Below the pieces are notes generated by a model that saw only the letters and a list, made by a program, of their open reading frames with translations, made no database searches and had not been told where the DNA came from. A stretch of DNA of 64,000 nucleotides, taken from Ascarosepion bandense (lineage: Eukaryota > Mollusca > Cephalopoda > Sepiida > Sepiidae). Below, one piece after another: positions 44,776 through 56,285 of this stretch (its first letter is position 1; each line of letters begins with the position of its first letter). Where the stretch lies: assembly GCA_037127315.1 (NCBI GenBank), contig JBBBDQ010000330.1:6879501-6943500 (forward strand), written 5' to 3'. Made by a program: the position numbers and the translations under genes.

Positions 44776-46215
44776 CAGGGCTGATAGCAGATATGGAAAG
44801 GAAACTACAAGACCTCCTACAGAAGGTAGCTGAAGAGAGGGACAAGAAAAGACTACAAATAAACTGCATAAAAACCAAATACATGGTCATCAGCAAAACA
44901 AGCAGCCCAAAATGCCAAATACAGATGGGGGATACTAAAAAATCAAGTAGGTACAAAAATTCAAATACCTGGGAAGTGTTCTAACAGAAGACAGAAAGTG
45001 CAACACAGAGATCCGAGTCAAATTGGCATAGCAAAGAACACATTCCAGAAGCTGAGTAAAGTATTAAGAGACAAGAAAATTTCACTAGAAACAAAGAAAA
45101 GAGTAATGGATTGCTATGTCAGTTCTTCAATATGGCAGTGAATATCATCAAAGATGAAGAAAAATTTTGAAGTAACTGAAATGTGGTTCTACAGAAGGAT
45201 GCTGCGAATATCATGGATCGAGCATGTGAGCAATGTTGGGGTTTTGGAAAGAATGGAAATGAAAAAGAAGTTAACACTGAGCATCAGGAAAAGACAGCTA
45301 AAGTTCCTGGGACATGCAATGAGGAAGGAGAGCTTGGAGAACCTGATATTAACAGGCCAGATAGAGAGAAAAAGAGACTGGGGAAAACAGCGAATAAGAT
45401 ATTTCAAGGGTCTGAGCAGGTGGATGACAGAACGAAGGCTGCGTGGTGTAACAGGAGAAAGCATGCTTGTAGGGAACTAAAAACAAATTTTAGAATTAAA
45501 AATTCATATCTGACTCATTGTTAGAAATGAAACTAATTTTCTCGAATTTACGAACTTTGCTTAACACATACAAATGTCGCAAAATTTCACACCTTGATGA
45601 GAAGTGTTTGTCGTCTATTGGAAAGGCCAGAACCACATCCAGGAGTGAATTCCCCAAAGACTGGACAAGACAACTGTCGCTTTAAGACATGACAAACAAT
45701 ATGTACCCTTGAAAAATGTCAAGCGGATGTTATTATCATTGTTTCTCTCTTTAAGACTGAGCAAATACTTCAAAAACACTCCTATCTAACAACAAACACT
45801 CATACATACATACATACATACATACCTACATTCCTGCTTACATACACAAACTCTTTCCAACAAGTTACTACTATGAACTCTTGATACCCATAACTTCTTA
45901 ACTGTTTCTCCTGGAATGTTTAACTTCTGCTTATTCATGTTATTCTTTTCCATTAATAAATTTCTATTTGAACATGCAAAATGCATACTTTTATTCTTCC
46001 ACAAATCCGCACAACCCACATCTCCAACCTTCTGCTGATAATCTTCTGATAATTCTGGATAAAACCTATAAGTTTTAGGGAGTTTGGTTATATTTCACAC
46101 AAGGCCAATTCAATAAACATTGACCATCTCCCTATAGCTTCATGCTAAGAGCCACCAGAAATAGGGAGATGTGAAAAGCCATGATTGCTTACATTCCGAA
46201 AGGACAAGGCACATG
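44776..46215 (+). mobile_element. LINE-B (RTE-like) 3' half, split by a 673-bp insertion
   Basis: Starts just after the RT catalytic block: 'ADMERKLQDLLQKVAEERDK', 'LQINCIKTKYMVISKTSSPK', a frameshift, 'NTFQKLSKVLRDKKISLETK', 'VTEMWFYRRMLRISWIEHVS', 'RQLKFLGHAMRKESLENLIL', 'TGQIERKRDWGKQRIRYF' and 'GVTGESML', then the insertion (45468-46140), then 'RATRNREM', stop, 'KAMIAYIPKGQGT'. Removing the insertion plus one CATGCT restores the reading frame exactly. Confidence 0.85.
45468..46140. mobile_element. 673-bp unclassified insertion with 6-bp target duplication CATGCT
   Basis: Flanked exactly by CATGCT (45462-45467 and 46141-46146) inside LINE-B. Near the ends are inverted TAGGGA hexamers ('tgtagggaac' at left; 'ctccctatagctt' at right). 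Inside are an AATAAA near 46101, a CATA microsatellite (45804-45826) and no recognisable ORF. A 6-bp duplication fits a solo LTR or a DNA element of 5-6 bp TSD type, but the termini are not canonical for either. Confidence 0.7.
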
Positions 46216-46261
46216 GAAGAATTTTTTTATAATAAGTGATTTTTTCTGGTATAAGTCATAC

Positions 46262-46340
46262 TTTTTAACCCATAATTGGGGAGAGAAGATGAATTCATAT
46301 CTTTCTCAAGGGTATTTGTGCATCAGTAAATGTAAAAAAA
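46262..46340 (-). mobile_element. tRNA-SINE family 1 body fragment
   Basis: 'tttttaacccataattgggg', 'tttctcaagggtatttgtgc' and 'atcagtaaatgta' match the family-1 middle part. Head and 3' end are absent. Confidence 0.6.
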
Positions 46341-46955
46341 AATACAACTTATTTTGTTTGAAACTGATTAATAGATATTTTAATAATGTGTCTTTTTTAG
46401 TTTAAATCTGTCTATATGCAAATTTTTGAAGTTTAACCAAATAGTAAAAAAAAAATAACAATGTCAATTTAATAATTACTGCAACCCAATCAAAAGCAAT
46501 CACTTTTCAATAAGGATATTTTAAAATAAACATTATTAATACCTTCTCATATTAAAAGATGAACACATTTTTTAACCAACCAAATACTTCTGTTTGCTTT
46601 TAGTTATTAAAAACAAATAAATAAATCATAAAATGCTTTAGTCCCAGGCTGACTACAGCCATTCATGGGAATGAACTATGTCAGCCATTTTTGGTTTTTC
46701 TTTCAATGTAAATAGAAGTTTAGTATTTGTTGATGATCTTCCATGTCTCTCATTCAAAATTATTTGGGTATTGTTCATACTGAGCATGTACTTTCCCCAC
46801 ATCAGAAATAAAGAATTGCTGCCTATTTTATTGTTATAGTACTTTACTCTGTCATGAAGTCTGTTTTTTTTTTGTTTTTTTTGCCTCTTCTGGTTTGTTA
46901 AATACCTTGAATTACCTTGGCAACAACAGGGATGATAACAAATACTGCAAAGAAT
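46341..46955. other. no recognised feature
   Basis: AT-rich; a minus-strand open frame at 46653-47012 is not recognisable and partly overlaps a LINE-A RT remnant. Confidence 0.4.
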
Positions 46956-46959
46956 TAGA

Positions 46960-48045
46960 GAAATAAAATCATTATATATCATCAATGACCTTCCCAGAAT
47001 CATTAGTTCCAAACTCAGTATTTATGCTGAAGACATTTACTTCTGTCTTAATAGTAAGTTCAATAATCTGACAAAGTAAAAACTGGTAGCTGATCTCAAA
47101 AATGACCTTCAATCAATTGTTAACTGGAGCAAGAAATGACTTGTTAATTTTAATGTCTTCAAAAGCAAACTGCTACATTTTAATCATCATAGAGAATTGC
47201 TTTTTATTAATATGGTTGATGCTAATTTTCAAGACAGCAACTTGTTGCAACTTCTAGCTTTCACATCTTCCATCGATATGTAGTGAAGTGATTATATTGA
47301 ATAAGTTGGTTCACAGTGTCATACTAGACAATTTTTCTCATCAGAATCCATCTTACACATTTATAAATCTATCATTTGTCCATGCATGGAATATTGCTGT
47401 CATATCAGGTCTGGTGTTCCTGCTATCTTGAGATTCTCAAAAAAAAAAAAAATCAAAAGGGTCTGTAATGTTATTGGTCCTGACCTGGCACTTCAGCTTC
47501 AGTTACTTTCTCATTGCCATGATGTGGCTTCCCTCTATCTTTTCTACAAATATTTTCATGGCAATTGTTCAAATTCAAAAGTTTAATTGCAATGTCAATC
47601 ACCATCTTCTTTCTTCATGACTACTGTTGTGCATTGTGGTGCAGTGGATATTGGCTCAGAATGATAAATCGGGGTGCCCAGTTTGAATTCCAGTTGAATT
47701 GCTTGCATTCACTTACGTGCAAATACCCTTAGGAAAGGTATTAATTCATCTCTTCCCTCCAGCTATGGGTTAAATAACAAGACAATGTTCTATAGCCTTG
47801 GTTGGCAACCAGTCTACCACAGAAAATAATGGAAACCTACTGCAGAATAATCTTCTGCCTAGTCAGTCATGTCTCTCTTTTGAGACATGATTGCCCAAGT
47901 GTGTATCACATATGGCATTTCACTGACCTACTGTTCTTTTATTGTCCTTTCCACTCCCTAAAGTTTTATCATTTTCTTTCACTCTCAATAAATCCTTGGA
48001 CCTAATGGATTTATTGCTTTATTTTGAATAAAATGATTAAAAAAG
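46960..48045 (+). mobile_element. LINE-A fragment reaching the RT catalytic block, split by a SINE
   Basis: The only LINE-A copy here that includes the end of the RT palm: 'IINDLPRIISSKLSIYAEDI', where YAED stands for the catalytic YADD. Next come 'VADLKNDLQSIVNWSKK', 'ESILHIYKSIICPCMEYCCH', 'IKRVCNVIGPDLALQLQLLS' and 'HDVASLYLFYKYFHGNCS', then an internal deletion to 'caaaagtttaattgcaatg'. The 3' UTR tail after the SINE is at 47936-48045 ('aatggatttattgctttatt'). Confidence 0.8.
47629..47927 (+). mobile_element. tRNA-derived SINE family 1 nested in LINE-A
   Basis: 'tgtggtgcagtggatattgg', 'ctggcaaccagtctaccaca'-type body, 3' end 'catatggcatttcactgac'. Flanked by CTACTGTT (47621-47628 and 47928-47935), a clean 8-bp duplication within the LINE. 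Confidence 0.88.
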
Positions 48046-48957
48046 AATTTTTTTGGTGAATACATCAACAAGATTAAGTGATGATACCAGAAGTTATTTT
48101 GACCTGATCAATGGTTGATACTAAAAAAAATATTAACTAGTATAGCCATGACATCAAGTGATGGCAATTGTTTGAAAGTTTTAATACTGAGATTCATGAA
48201 ACAAAATATTTTGAAACATTGTATTGAGATTCAATAAAAGAGAGATTCAGATTTTTACAACCAAAATAACAACTTAACTGTTCATAAATTTACTACTTCC
48301 CCATTATAGATTGTGACACAAGAGATATAAAATTGTAGTGTAAACAAAGAATCTGTTGAGATTTGGGGGAGAAACATCTAAATGGTTGCTCTCCAAGCAA
48401 CTATGGGGATAAAAGGGAAATAGGGAAAAGAGATGGAAGGTAAAAAAAATATATCACTACCTCTGGAACCACAACTTGACGAACAAAATGCCCACTGCTG
48501 TTTTCCTCCATTTTTTATTGACATAAGGCATCTTACAAAGGGGCTTGTATGTAGATATATGTTATGTATTTGTCCTGTAGCTCAAAGGTAAAACCCAGAT
48601 GTAACTGTTGTTGACAAAAATGTTTGCATATGATTCCAGTACAGACACACATTTGCCACATAAATAAATAAATATACAACAGTAATTATTTATAGTGATC
48701 ATGCTTGCAGGGAATCAATGTAATGATAATGAATTTATCTTTTGTTTCCCATGATGTGCTTGAATTACGGCTAGGACAATATTTTTTCTATTTTAAAGAC
48801 AAAGCCTTTTCCCACTTTCAAATTTAATTATTTCCCTAGGTTGAATTCTAGTCAAAGTATTTATTTTTTTTATATCAAACTCCTTTTTAGTTCACTGCTG
48901 GATTCAGCGTTTCTGCCAAAGTCTGAAAAACAGAACAAGTAATGGAACTAGAAAACA
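48046..48957. other. mostly unrecognised; possible SINE head at ~48578-48660
   Basis: 'gtcctgtagctcaaaggtaa' and 'atgattccagtacagacac' recall the family-3 SINE head, but decay is strong. Confidence 0.35.
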
Positions 48958-49240
48958 CTGTTTGGGGCACAGTGGATATCGAATTGGCATAAGAAATCTA
49001 GGAGCCATGTTTGAATTCCAGTTGAATTTCTTGCATTCACTTACAGACTCTTTGGGAAAGTATTAATCCATCTCTTCCCTCCAGTCATGAGTTAAATAAC
49101 AGAACAGATTGGATTCTATAGCCTTGGCTGGCAAACAGTCTACTGCAGAAAGTAATGGTAACCTACTGCAAGATAACCTTCTGCCCAGTCACTCATGCTT
49201 CTTTCAAGACATGATTGCTTAAGCATGTATCACCTGTAAT
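48958..49240 (+). mobile_element. tRNA-derived SINE family 1, 3'-altered copy
   Basis: 'ggggcacagtggatatcgaa', 'tgaattccagttgaatttct'-like B-box region, 'atagccttggctggcaaaca' and 'ctgcccagtcactcatgctt', ending 'gcatgtatcacctgtaa' without the usual last ~20 bp. Confidence 0.83.
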
Positions 49241-50034
49241 ATGTTCCATAACAGCAGGAAGAGATTTGAATTCAGAACTGTCTTTCTATTAAAAGGATTT
49301 TTTTTTAATCATATCAACCCAGGCAGGGCAGAATTATCACATACCAATCAAAGTTAGTTAGCTCAGTTTGCCTTGCTGTTTTTCCACATATTAGTAATGC
49401 AGGTTGTGGGGAGAATAAATAATTTTTATGCCTTTCCCAAGGAAATTAGTGTAAAGCCAATACAACAGCCTTGACCAGAATTTGAACCCAGGCTAAAAAT
49501 TCCATTTTCTATGTTCATATCTATTTTGCCTTCCACAAATGGAAAATATTCAACAGATAAAATAAATTTATTAATAATGTTGTAAATTGAAATAAATATT
49601 TACTGTTTATGATTATTAAACATAAAGAAAATCTGTATTGGAAAAGAAATTAATGATGGGAATTGAAATTGAATGACAAAAGAAACATTAGAAGTCACTT
49701 TTTTGGTAAGAATCTCAAACCTCTTAAATGCTAAAGAATTTTAGAAGTAGTCTCATTAATGAAAAACTTGAAGATCCTCTTGAAAGTTAATTGTGTAGAT
49801 AATGGACATGTAATGACATTTATGTTGAATTCTTTTATTTACCACTTGTACATGCTTGGATACTTGATAAGATTAGATTTTACACAAAAGAGAATTTTCA
49901 ATAAAATGAAAGGAAAATTTAATTTCAATATTAACCTAAGTTAAAAAAAAAAAAAGAAATATAATGGAAAGGTAAAAATAAATGAAACAAACATGATTTA
50001 ATTTGCAATATTCTTAAAACATTTTCATCATAGA
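49241..50034. other. mostly unrecognised; weak SINE-like remnant near 49370-49500
   Basis: 'cctttcccaaggaaattagt' and 'ccagaatttgaacccaggct' resemble a minus-strand tRNA-SINE body and B box, but the order is poor. Confidence 0.35.
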
Positions 50035-51190
50035 GAAGAAAAGGAAAAAGGATAAGGATAAGCAAAAGAAAAAAGGATAAGCAAAAGAAAAAAGGATGAG
50101 CAAAAGAAAAAAGGATGAGCAAAAGAGAAGGAAGAAAAAAGGATAAGCAAAAGAGGAGGAAGAAAAATGGATAAGAAAAAGAGGAGGAAGAAAAATGAAT
50201 AAGAAAAAGAGAAAGAAGGAAGGAAAAGGATAAGGGAAAGAAAAGGAAGGAAAAAATAAGGGGGAAAGAAAAGGAAGGAAAAAATAAGGGGGAAAGAAAA
50301 GGAAGGAAAAAATAAAGGGGAAAGAAAAGGAAGGAAAAAATAAAGGGGAAAGAAAAGGAAGGAAAAAATAAAGGGGAAAGAAAAGGAAGGAAAGGGGAAA
50401 GAAAAGGAAAAGAGAAGGCAGGGAAAGAGAAAAGGAAAAGAGAAGGCAGGGAAAGAGAAAAGGAAAAGAGAAGGCAGGGAAAGAGAAAAGGAAAAGAGAA
50501 GGCAGGGAAAGAGAAAAGGAAAAGAGAAGGCAGGGAAAGAGAAAAGGAAAAGAGAAGGCAGGGAAAGAGAAAAGGAAAAGAGAAGGCAAAGAGAAAAGGA
50601 AAAGAGAAGGAGGGAAAGAGAAAAGGAAAAGAGAAGGCAGGGAAAGAGAAAAGGAAAAGAGAAGGCAGGGAAAAGGAAAATAGGAGGAAGGGAAAAGGAA
50701 AATAGGAGGAAGGGAAAAGGAAAATAGGAGGAAGGGATGAGGAAAAGAGGAGGAAGGGATGAGGAAAAGAGGAGGAAGGGATGAGGAAAAGAGGAGGAAG
50801 GGAAGAGGAAAAGAGGAGGAAGGGAAGAGGAAAAGAGGAGGAAGGGAAAAGGAAAAGAGGAGGAAGGGAAAAGGAAAAGAGGAGGAAGGGAAAAGGAAAA
50901 GAGGAGGAAGGGAAAAGGAAAAGAGGAGGAAGGGAAAAGGAAAAAAGGAGGAAGTGTAAAGAGAAAGGGAAGGAAGGGAAAAGAAAAAGGGAAGGAAGGG
51001 AAAAGAAAAAGGGAAGGAAGGGAAAAGAAAAAGAGAAGGAAGGGAAAAGAAAAAGAGAAGGAAGGGAAAAGAAAAAGAGAAGGAAGGGAAAAGAAAAGAG
51101 AAGGAAGGGAAAAGAAAAGAGAAGGAAGGGAAAAGGAAAGAGAAGGAAGGGGAAAGCAAAAAAGAAGGAAGGGAAAAGGAAAAAAATATT
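50035..51190 (+). repeat. 1.15-kb purine-rich tandem tract
   Basis: The plus strand is almost all A and G with only isolated C or T. It is built of successive local repeats: 'ggataagcaaaagaaaaaa' type, then 'ggggaaagaaaaggaagg', 'gagaaggcagggaaagagaa', 'aagaggaggaagggaa' and finally 'gaagggaaaagaaaaaga'. Long frames on both strands (Ser/Phe/Pro/Leu-rich on minus, Arg/Lys/Glu/Gly-rich on plus) are composition artefacts. Confidence 0.96.
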
Positions 51191-51194
51191 TGAG

Positions 51195-51340
51195 GAGATA
51201 AGACAATAAAAGAACAGGGTTTAAGGAAGCGAAATGTGATGACTGACATAGCATTTTAATTTTTGAAGAAGCCGGAAGAGATTATTACAGGGGAGAAGTA
51301 TGAGTGAAGAAACTATTAGAATAGAACTTCTGGTTACATT
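51195..51340 (-). mobile_element. LINE-A fragment, minus, joined to the purine tract
   Basis: 'gcattttaatttttgaagaa', 'gagaagtatgagtgaagaaa' and 'gaatagaacttctggttaca' are the reverse of the LINE-A C-terminal coding end ('CNQKFYSNSFFTHTSP' type). The place where the pyrimidine-rich 3' UTR should follow is occupied by the purine tract. Confidence 0.7.
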
Positions 51341-51604
51341 TAACAAAAGTTCTCTACTAATAATTTCTTCACTCATACTTCTTGCCTGTAGAACTCCATT
51401 CCAACTTCATGCTTCACTGTCAACTAAAATCATCAAAAATTTAGACGCAATGCCAGTCATCACCATTTTTCTCCTTGAATCCTGTTCATTTTGTTGTCCT
51501 TTTTCCTGAGTAACATTTTCTCAGTTTCCTTCACTCTCAGCAATTCCTTTGCATCTTAGTGGCTTTATTATCTTGCTTGGTATTAAATGATTTTTTTTTT
51601 TTTA
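51335..51604 (+). mobile_element. LINE-A 3' fragment, plus, head-to-head with the previous one
   Basis: 'taatttcttcactcatactt', 'cttgcctgtagaactccatt', UTR, and tail 'tttgcatcttagtggcttta' / 'cttgcttggtattaaatga', then T/A-rich. Its first ~50 bp are inverted relative to 51290-51340. Confidence 0.72.
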
Positions 51605-52619
51605 ATGGAATAAAAACATACTCCAAAATTTAGTAATTGAACCAGAAATGAGCTCAAAGTCAAAGTAATTCATGGAACGATAACAACTGTTAACCTGACA
51701 AGCTCAGGTAATTCTATATGGATTACATTCAAATTTCTTAAAGGAGATAACTCTAGGTATATTAAATGCTACTTACTCAGTAGCTTTTCTAATTTATTTG
51801 AAAATAAAATTGTAGTACTGTATGTAAATTAATAGACAAGTGTAAATAGAGAATAAGCAGAAAGTAGGGGATGAAAAAAACCTGTTATTAAAAAAGACAC
51901 AGAGAGCTGTGCTACAACTACTACTACACACAAAGAAATGCAAAACATAACAAAAATATTATAATGTACCAACTTCTATAGGTTTGTTGTTATAAAACAG
52001 CAACAATGGAATATAATATTACAACCTTTGCAAGAGCAATACTTTTGAAATGCTCTTAACTGGGGAATAAATGAGTTTCAAGTCAAATTTGCAATTTTTA
52101 ATAACAGTGTGGGGTTTGCATTCATGTAATAAAATAAGAAGATACTCTTGATATCTCAATATTCTCGAATATTTTCTCTGATTTATTTACAAAGAATTAT
52201 AATATAACTTTTTTAAAAACAAATTGATATTGCATTGAAGTTAATAGCCACCTTTAAGCATGTGTTAGTAAGATGAATATTTTTTATATACAATTTTGGG
52301 AAATGATCAAGTGCTATTCAGGGTGCGATGGATAAATTGTCGCCTAAAATACACAAAAATCCAAACAACGCTGACATTTCATTTTAACAGATATATTTGC
52401 CAAAATCGCACAAAAATATCTCGAAACACTCAAGGCCATTTTTAATTATCAAACTGAGAAAGCAGTTGCATACAGTTGACAGTTTAGATATTTTTGTGAT
52501 GCTTCAGAAAGAGCCGGATGTCAAATATTAATTTTCAAGACAGACAGGACATATTCAGTTTTTGAGAAGTGGGTCAGGCTGAGAACTTTTCTGCAGTTCT
52601 TCATATTTTCTTTTCAATT
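51605..52619. other. no recognised feature
   Basis: AT-rich. A piece at 52317-52345 ('tcagggtgcgatggataaat') looks like a possible DNA-transposon end; its partner was not found. Confidence 0.4.
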
Positions 52620-52712
52620 CTTTCCAAAATTCTGACCAGGTCTAACATTGCTTAACTTTGGTGATCATACAAAAACTGGCGTTTCAATGCCATGTGGCCA
52701 TAAGCTTCAAAA
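52620..52712 (-). mobile_element. 5S-derived SINE head fragment
   Basis: The minus strand reads 'ggccacatggcattgaaacg', 'ccagtttttgtatgatcacc' and 'aaagttaagcaatgttagac', i.e. the 5' 70 bp of a 5S-like head in the variant ('tgtatgatcac') shared with the chimeric SINE at 59165-59460. Confidence 0.75.
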
Positions 52713-53277
52713 ATTCTTCTAAATTATTTTAGCTTGGTAAATAACTTCATCAAACTAAAATAAAGCCAAATTATAACTCGGAGCCAATTCTCCTGGTCAT
52801 CATTATTTTCTGCATTCTTTGTTAAACAATAGAAATCCTCCAAGTGCAGCCTCCATAGTTGTTACAAATCCAAGCGGAAAAATGATTTCTGACAATCTGT
52901 TTTTCATTATTTCTTACAAACCAGAATTTAAAATATTAAGCTTCTTTTTCTTCAGAATTTCAATTTGGCATTGTTATCAATTCATGAAAGTTTCCCTAGA
53001 GATAATTTATTTGCTGAATACAAAGCCTTTAAGCTCAGGTGGATTCAAGTGACACAACTTTTGTTAATTCTGAATTCATTTTTTGATACTTGAATATTCC
53101 TGCAAACACCAATAACTGAAAATTAGTTGAAATTATTTCTTTAATTTTTTTTGGATTGGACAAAACTCTTGTAGGAAAATTCAGAGAAAGCAATTACTGA
53201 AAAGGTTACTGAAAAACATGTTACTGTTCACTGTGTCAAAATTTCATGCAATAAATCTAATTTGGCTAAGTTTATAG
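52713..53277. other. no recognised feature
   Basis: Nothing identified. Confidence 0.4.
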
Positions 53278-53690
53278 CAGTGAATGTTGGATGATCTCAA
53301 GGATGAAGGAGAGGCTCGAAGCAGCAGAGATGTGGTTCTACAGAAAGATGCTGAGAATTTGATGAACTGAGCACATGAGTAACAATGAGGTGTTGGAGAG
53401 GATGCAAATGAGAAGAAAACTCATACTTAACATCAGAAAGAGACAGCTGCAGTTCCTGGGACACATGAGGAAGGAGGGCCTGGAGAATCTAATACTCACA
53501 GGACAGATAGCAAGAAAGAGAAACAGAGGAAAGCAGCACAAGACATATTTGAGAGGCTTGAACGAACGTATAGTGCAGTGGGGTTTGGGAGAGATACTGA
53601 GAGGAAAAATATTGAGACTGACAAGAGAGAGCCAAGTGGAAGTCCATGATTGCCTACATCCTAAAGGGACATGGCACATGAAGATCAATC
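53278..53690 (+). mobile_element. LINE-B (RTE-like) C-terminal fragment
   Basis: 'AAEMWFYRKMLRI', then a stop, 'VLERMQMRRKLILNIRKRQL', 'QFLGHMRKEGLENLILTGQI', 'KRNRGKQHKTYLRGLNERIV', and the end equivalent to 'DCLHPKGTWHMK' by frameshift ('gattgcctacatcctaaagg'). Confidence 0.82.
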
Positions 53691-53985
53691 ATCTATGAAA
53701 ATGTACCAAGTAAAAACTGGCTAAGTTTAATACACATCCTGCAGAAAATGACCAGTAAAAATTATGTTTCCTTTTTCTTTACGCTATCACTGTATACCCT
53801 CTCAGAGTATTTTTATTATCTTTAAAAAAAATTTTTAGAATTCTAATAAAACCCAAACATGAAACAGGATTTTTACATTCTCTTATTGGTTTGCAAATTG
53901 ACAACAAAAGTATTAAACATTGTTTGTGTATATATTGTTATGAGGATGCATTTATATATAAAAATAATAATAATGTCTAAAATGT
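53691..53985. other. no recognised feature
   Basis: AT-rich spacer. Confidence 0.35.
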
Positions 53986-54619
53986 TGTAGTAAGGGATTC
54001 TTTTGAGTCCTACTTGTTATTACAAAAAAGTTTTAATTCATGAAGTAGTCATAAAACTAGAGAAATTAGAAATAGAACGTTTTAGAAGATTGTAGAAATT
54101 TCCAGTAGATTTGAAAAAATTTGAAATGTTCTAGAAATATGCAAATTAGGTGTTAGCCTCTATAAAAATAGGTTTTGGGAAGAGAGTAGTTAGTTGTTAA
54201 CAGGATTTGCTGACATTATCAACTCCAGCTTTGATTCAAGGATTTATATCCAGCCGAAAGAACCTCTAAAAAAAGTTGCCGACCAACTAAAACCTGAAAG
54301 AGACCCTCGTGGAACTATATGGGTAAACAGATATTTTTTGACTTTTTCATTGTCCAAACTAATAATTATTCTTTATATACACATTTGGGGATTTCCAAAA
54401 AAGTATAGCACTTAAACTTCTTTGATATCTTAATTGGGTAAAGATATTTGACACCTTCTTTCCCCTTTGTAACACTTCACCTGCCAGTAGTAAACTGTTT
54501 TTCTTTTTGAATGCAAAAATCTGTATATTTGTAAATATTTTTATTTAATGTTTTGGTAAATTAAATATTTGTTTGTGATTTATCTCTGAGTTTTGGGTAA
54601 TCAAAATTCTTTTGTTACA
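53986..54619 (+). mobile_element. possible solo LTR (weak)
   Basis: Starts TGTAGTAAGGG and ends TTTTGTTACA, giving TG...CA with a short inverted match (TGTA..AA). It holds a TATA-like 'ctataaaaatagg' (54162) and A/T-rich polyadenylation-like sequence. The flanking bases do not form a duplication, and no internal region or second LTR is present. The open frame at 54194-54415 inside it is not recognisable. Confidence 0.3.
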
Positions 54620-55997
54620 CTTAACACATAATATAAACAAACTAAAAAATAGTGTTTAACATTTTTGTTGCCAATTTTCATGAAAAAAGTTTAAATCCAG
54701 ATGCTTGCAATCTATTTTTTGTAAATTTATATGGCAAAAACAAATAAAAAAATGTCCAGAAAATACATTTTTTTCAAAATTTATAATTATAGTTACTTGT
54801 GTGTTTGTTTAAACTTTAGAACTCTGCATTATTAATGTTACTTCCCTTTCTGCTGCATTCTTTTTTCAGACCATCTCAATTGCAGTAACCTTATTGTTAA
54901 TATCACTTAAAGATTTTTTTCTGTTGCCATAGCAGGATATGACAACACAACTAAGAAATTCAAATTCAAGGATCAATCACCTTCAGTGGAAGGACAAACT
55001 TTTACAAAGCAAATGAATATAGAGTGATGAAAATTAAATTCTTGCTCTCTTGTTCAAATATTTTTATAAATTTATGAATAAAAAAATTGATGCCATTGTT
55101 ATTTCTTTAATATATGGTAAATAATAAATATTGCATTGTAGTTGGTTCACATAATTATATAAACTTGTGAATATAAAAACCATTCATATTAACAATCTAA
55201 TAAAACATAAAATCGATTTTTGACTCTAACCAACAAGATGCAAAATGATTGAAATTAAACCTTAAAAATGAAAAAAAAAAATCAATTTTGCATTTTCCCA
55301 GGATTGGTTTAATTCTGCATAAACCAAAATGCAAACTGAATGATTGTTTGGAAGAGTGCATTATGTTACTTTTTCAAGTGAAGTGTGTTTTGTATACCTT
55401 CAAAACCATTACTCTCAAACTGCTGCCATGCTTCTGCCTAGTTCAATAATGGAACTTGACCATTAAAAGGGGTCATGGATGGTGTCATCAAAAGACATCT
55501 TTCATATAAGGTAAAATGATGCAATTAAAGAAAAACAAGTACATGCTGTCAGATGACAATATTGATTTGACAAGGGAATACATACATAAGAGATATTCAT
55601 GCAGATCCTCACACACAAAATCAAACCCTAGTAAGAGCCAAGCTAAGAATCAAATCCAGTGGAATTATTTCTTTGGTTTCTATAAAAAGCAAATCAAGAA
55701 AAAAGAATTCTTTAAATCATTCAGGTTTTATTTATGAAGAAAAACAGACATTAAGACCCATTCAACAAAATAGCTTGATAACGTCACTATGTATGTTAAG
55801 ATTAATATCTTCATCCTTGTTGTTGTTATCACAACATTTTGGCTGTTGTTCTCTCCAGCCTTCTCCAGGTTTCTGTTGATCATAGTAACCTTCAGAGAAC
55901 TTCAAACTGAACCTTTTACTTAATCTAAAATAAATATAACATAAAATAGGTAGGTTGTTATTGCTTTAATGTCTATATCTACACTACAGTAGCTTAA
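54620..55997. other. no recognised feature
   Basis: AT-rich sequence with short unrecognisable frames. Confidence 0.45.
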
Positions 55998-56285
55998 AAG
56001 TCTTACAGCCACATTACATTAAAACACCAGTCCATGAAGTTAAGCAATATCAAGCCTGGTAAGTACCTAGCTGAGTGATTGCTTGGGAATAGTAGGTGCT
56101 GTAAGACTGGATGTATAGGTGATGTAATGGATAATGGCTTGGAATTTCTAATTGGAGAACAGAATTCCAATTCCGGTTGGGTTTGTTATTTTCAATTAGC
56201 TGGTGATACCTTTGGAAAGGAATGAATCCACCTCTTCTCCCCCAGCAATGGGTTAATTAGTAAAATTTGTATCACTATATCATTA
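55998..56285 (+). mobile_element. chimeric SINE: 5S rRNA head plus tRNA-like unit
   Basis: 5S part 56000-56106: 'gtcttacagccacattacat', 'gaagttaagcaatatcaagc', 'ctggtaagtacctagctgag' and 'gaatagtaggtgctgtaaga'. tRNA-like part 56107-56250: A box 'taggtgatgtaatggataat', B box 'gaattccaattccggttgg', body 'tacctttggaaaggaatgaa', end 'gggttaattagtaaaatttg' / 'tatcacta'. The same order and the same 3' end occur at 59165-59460. Confidence 0.82.

Noticed and set aside
50014..51254. Minus-strand frames of ~410 codons and plus-strand Arg/Lys/Glu-rich frames
   Set aside because: The tract is nearly pure purine on one strand and so lacks stop codons in several frames. Overlapping Ser/Phe/Pro-rich frames on the same DNA are compositional artefacts.
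54194..54415. 73-codon frame with a balanced composition at its start
   Set aside because: The first ~45 residues look protein-like, but there is no known domain, no splice context that I can defend and only one frame; it sits in a possible LTR.
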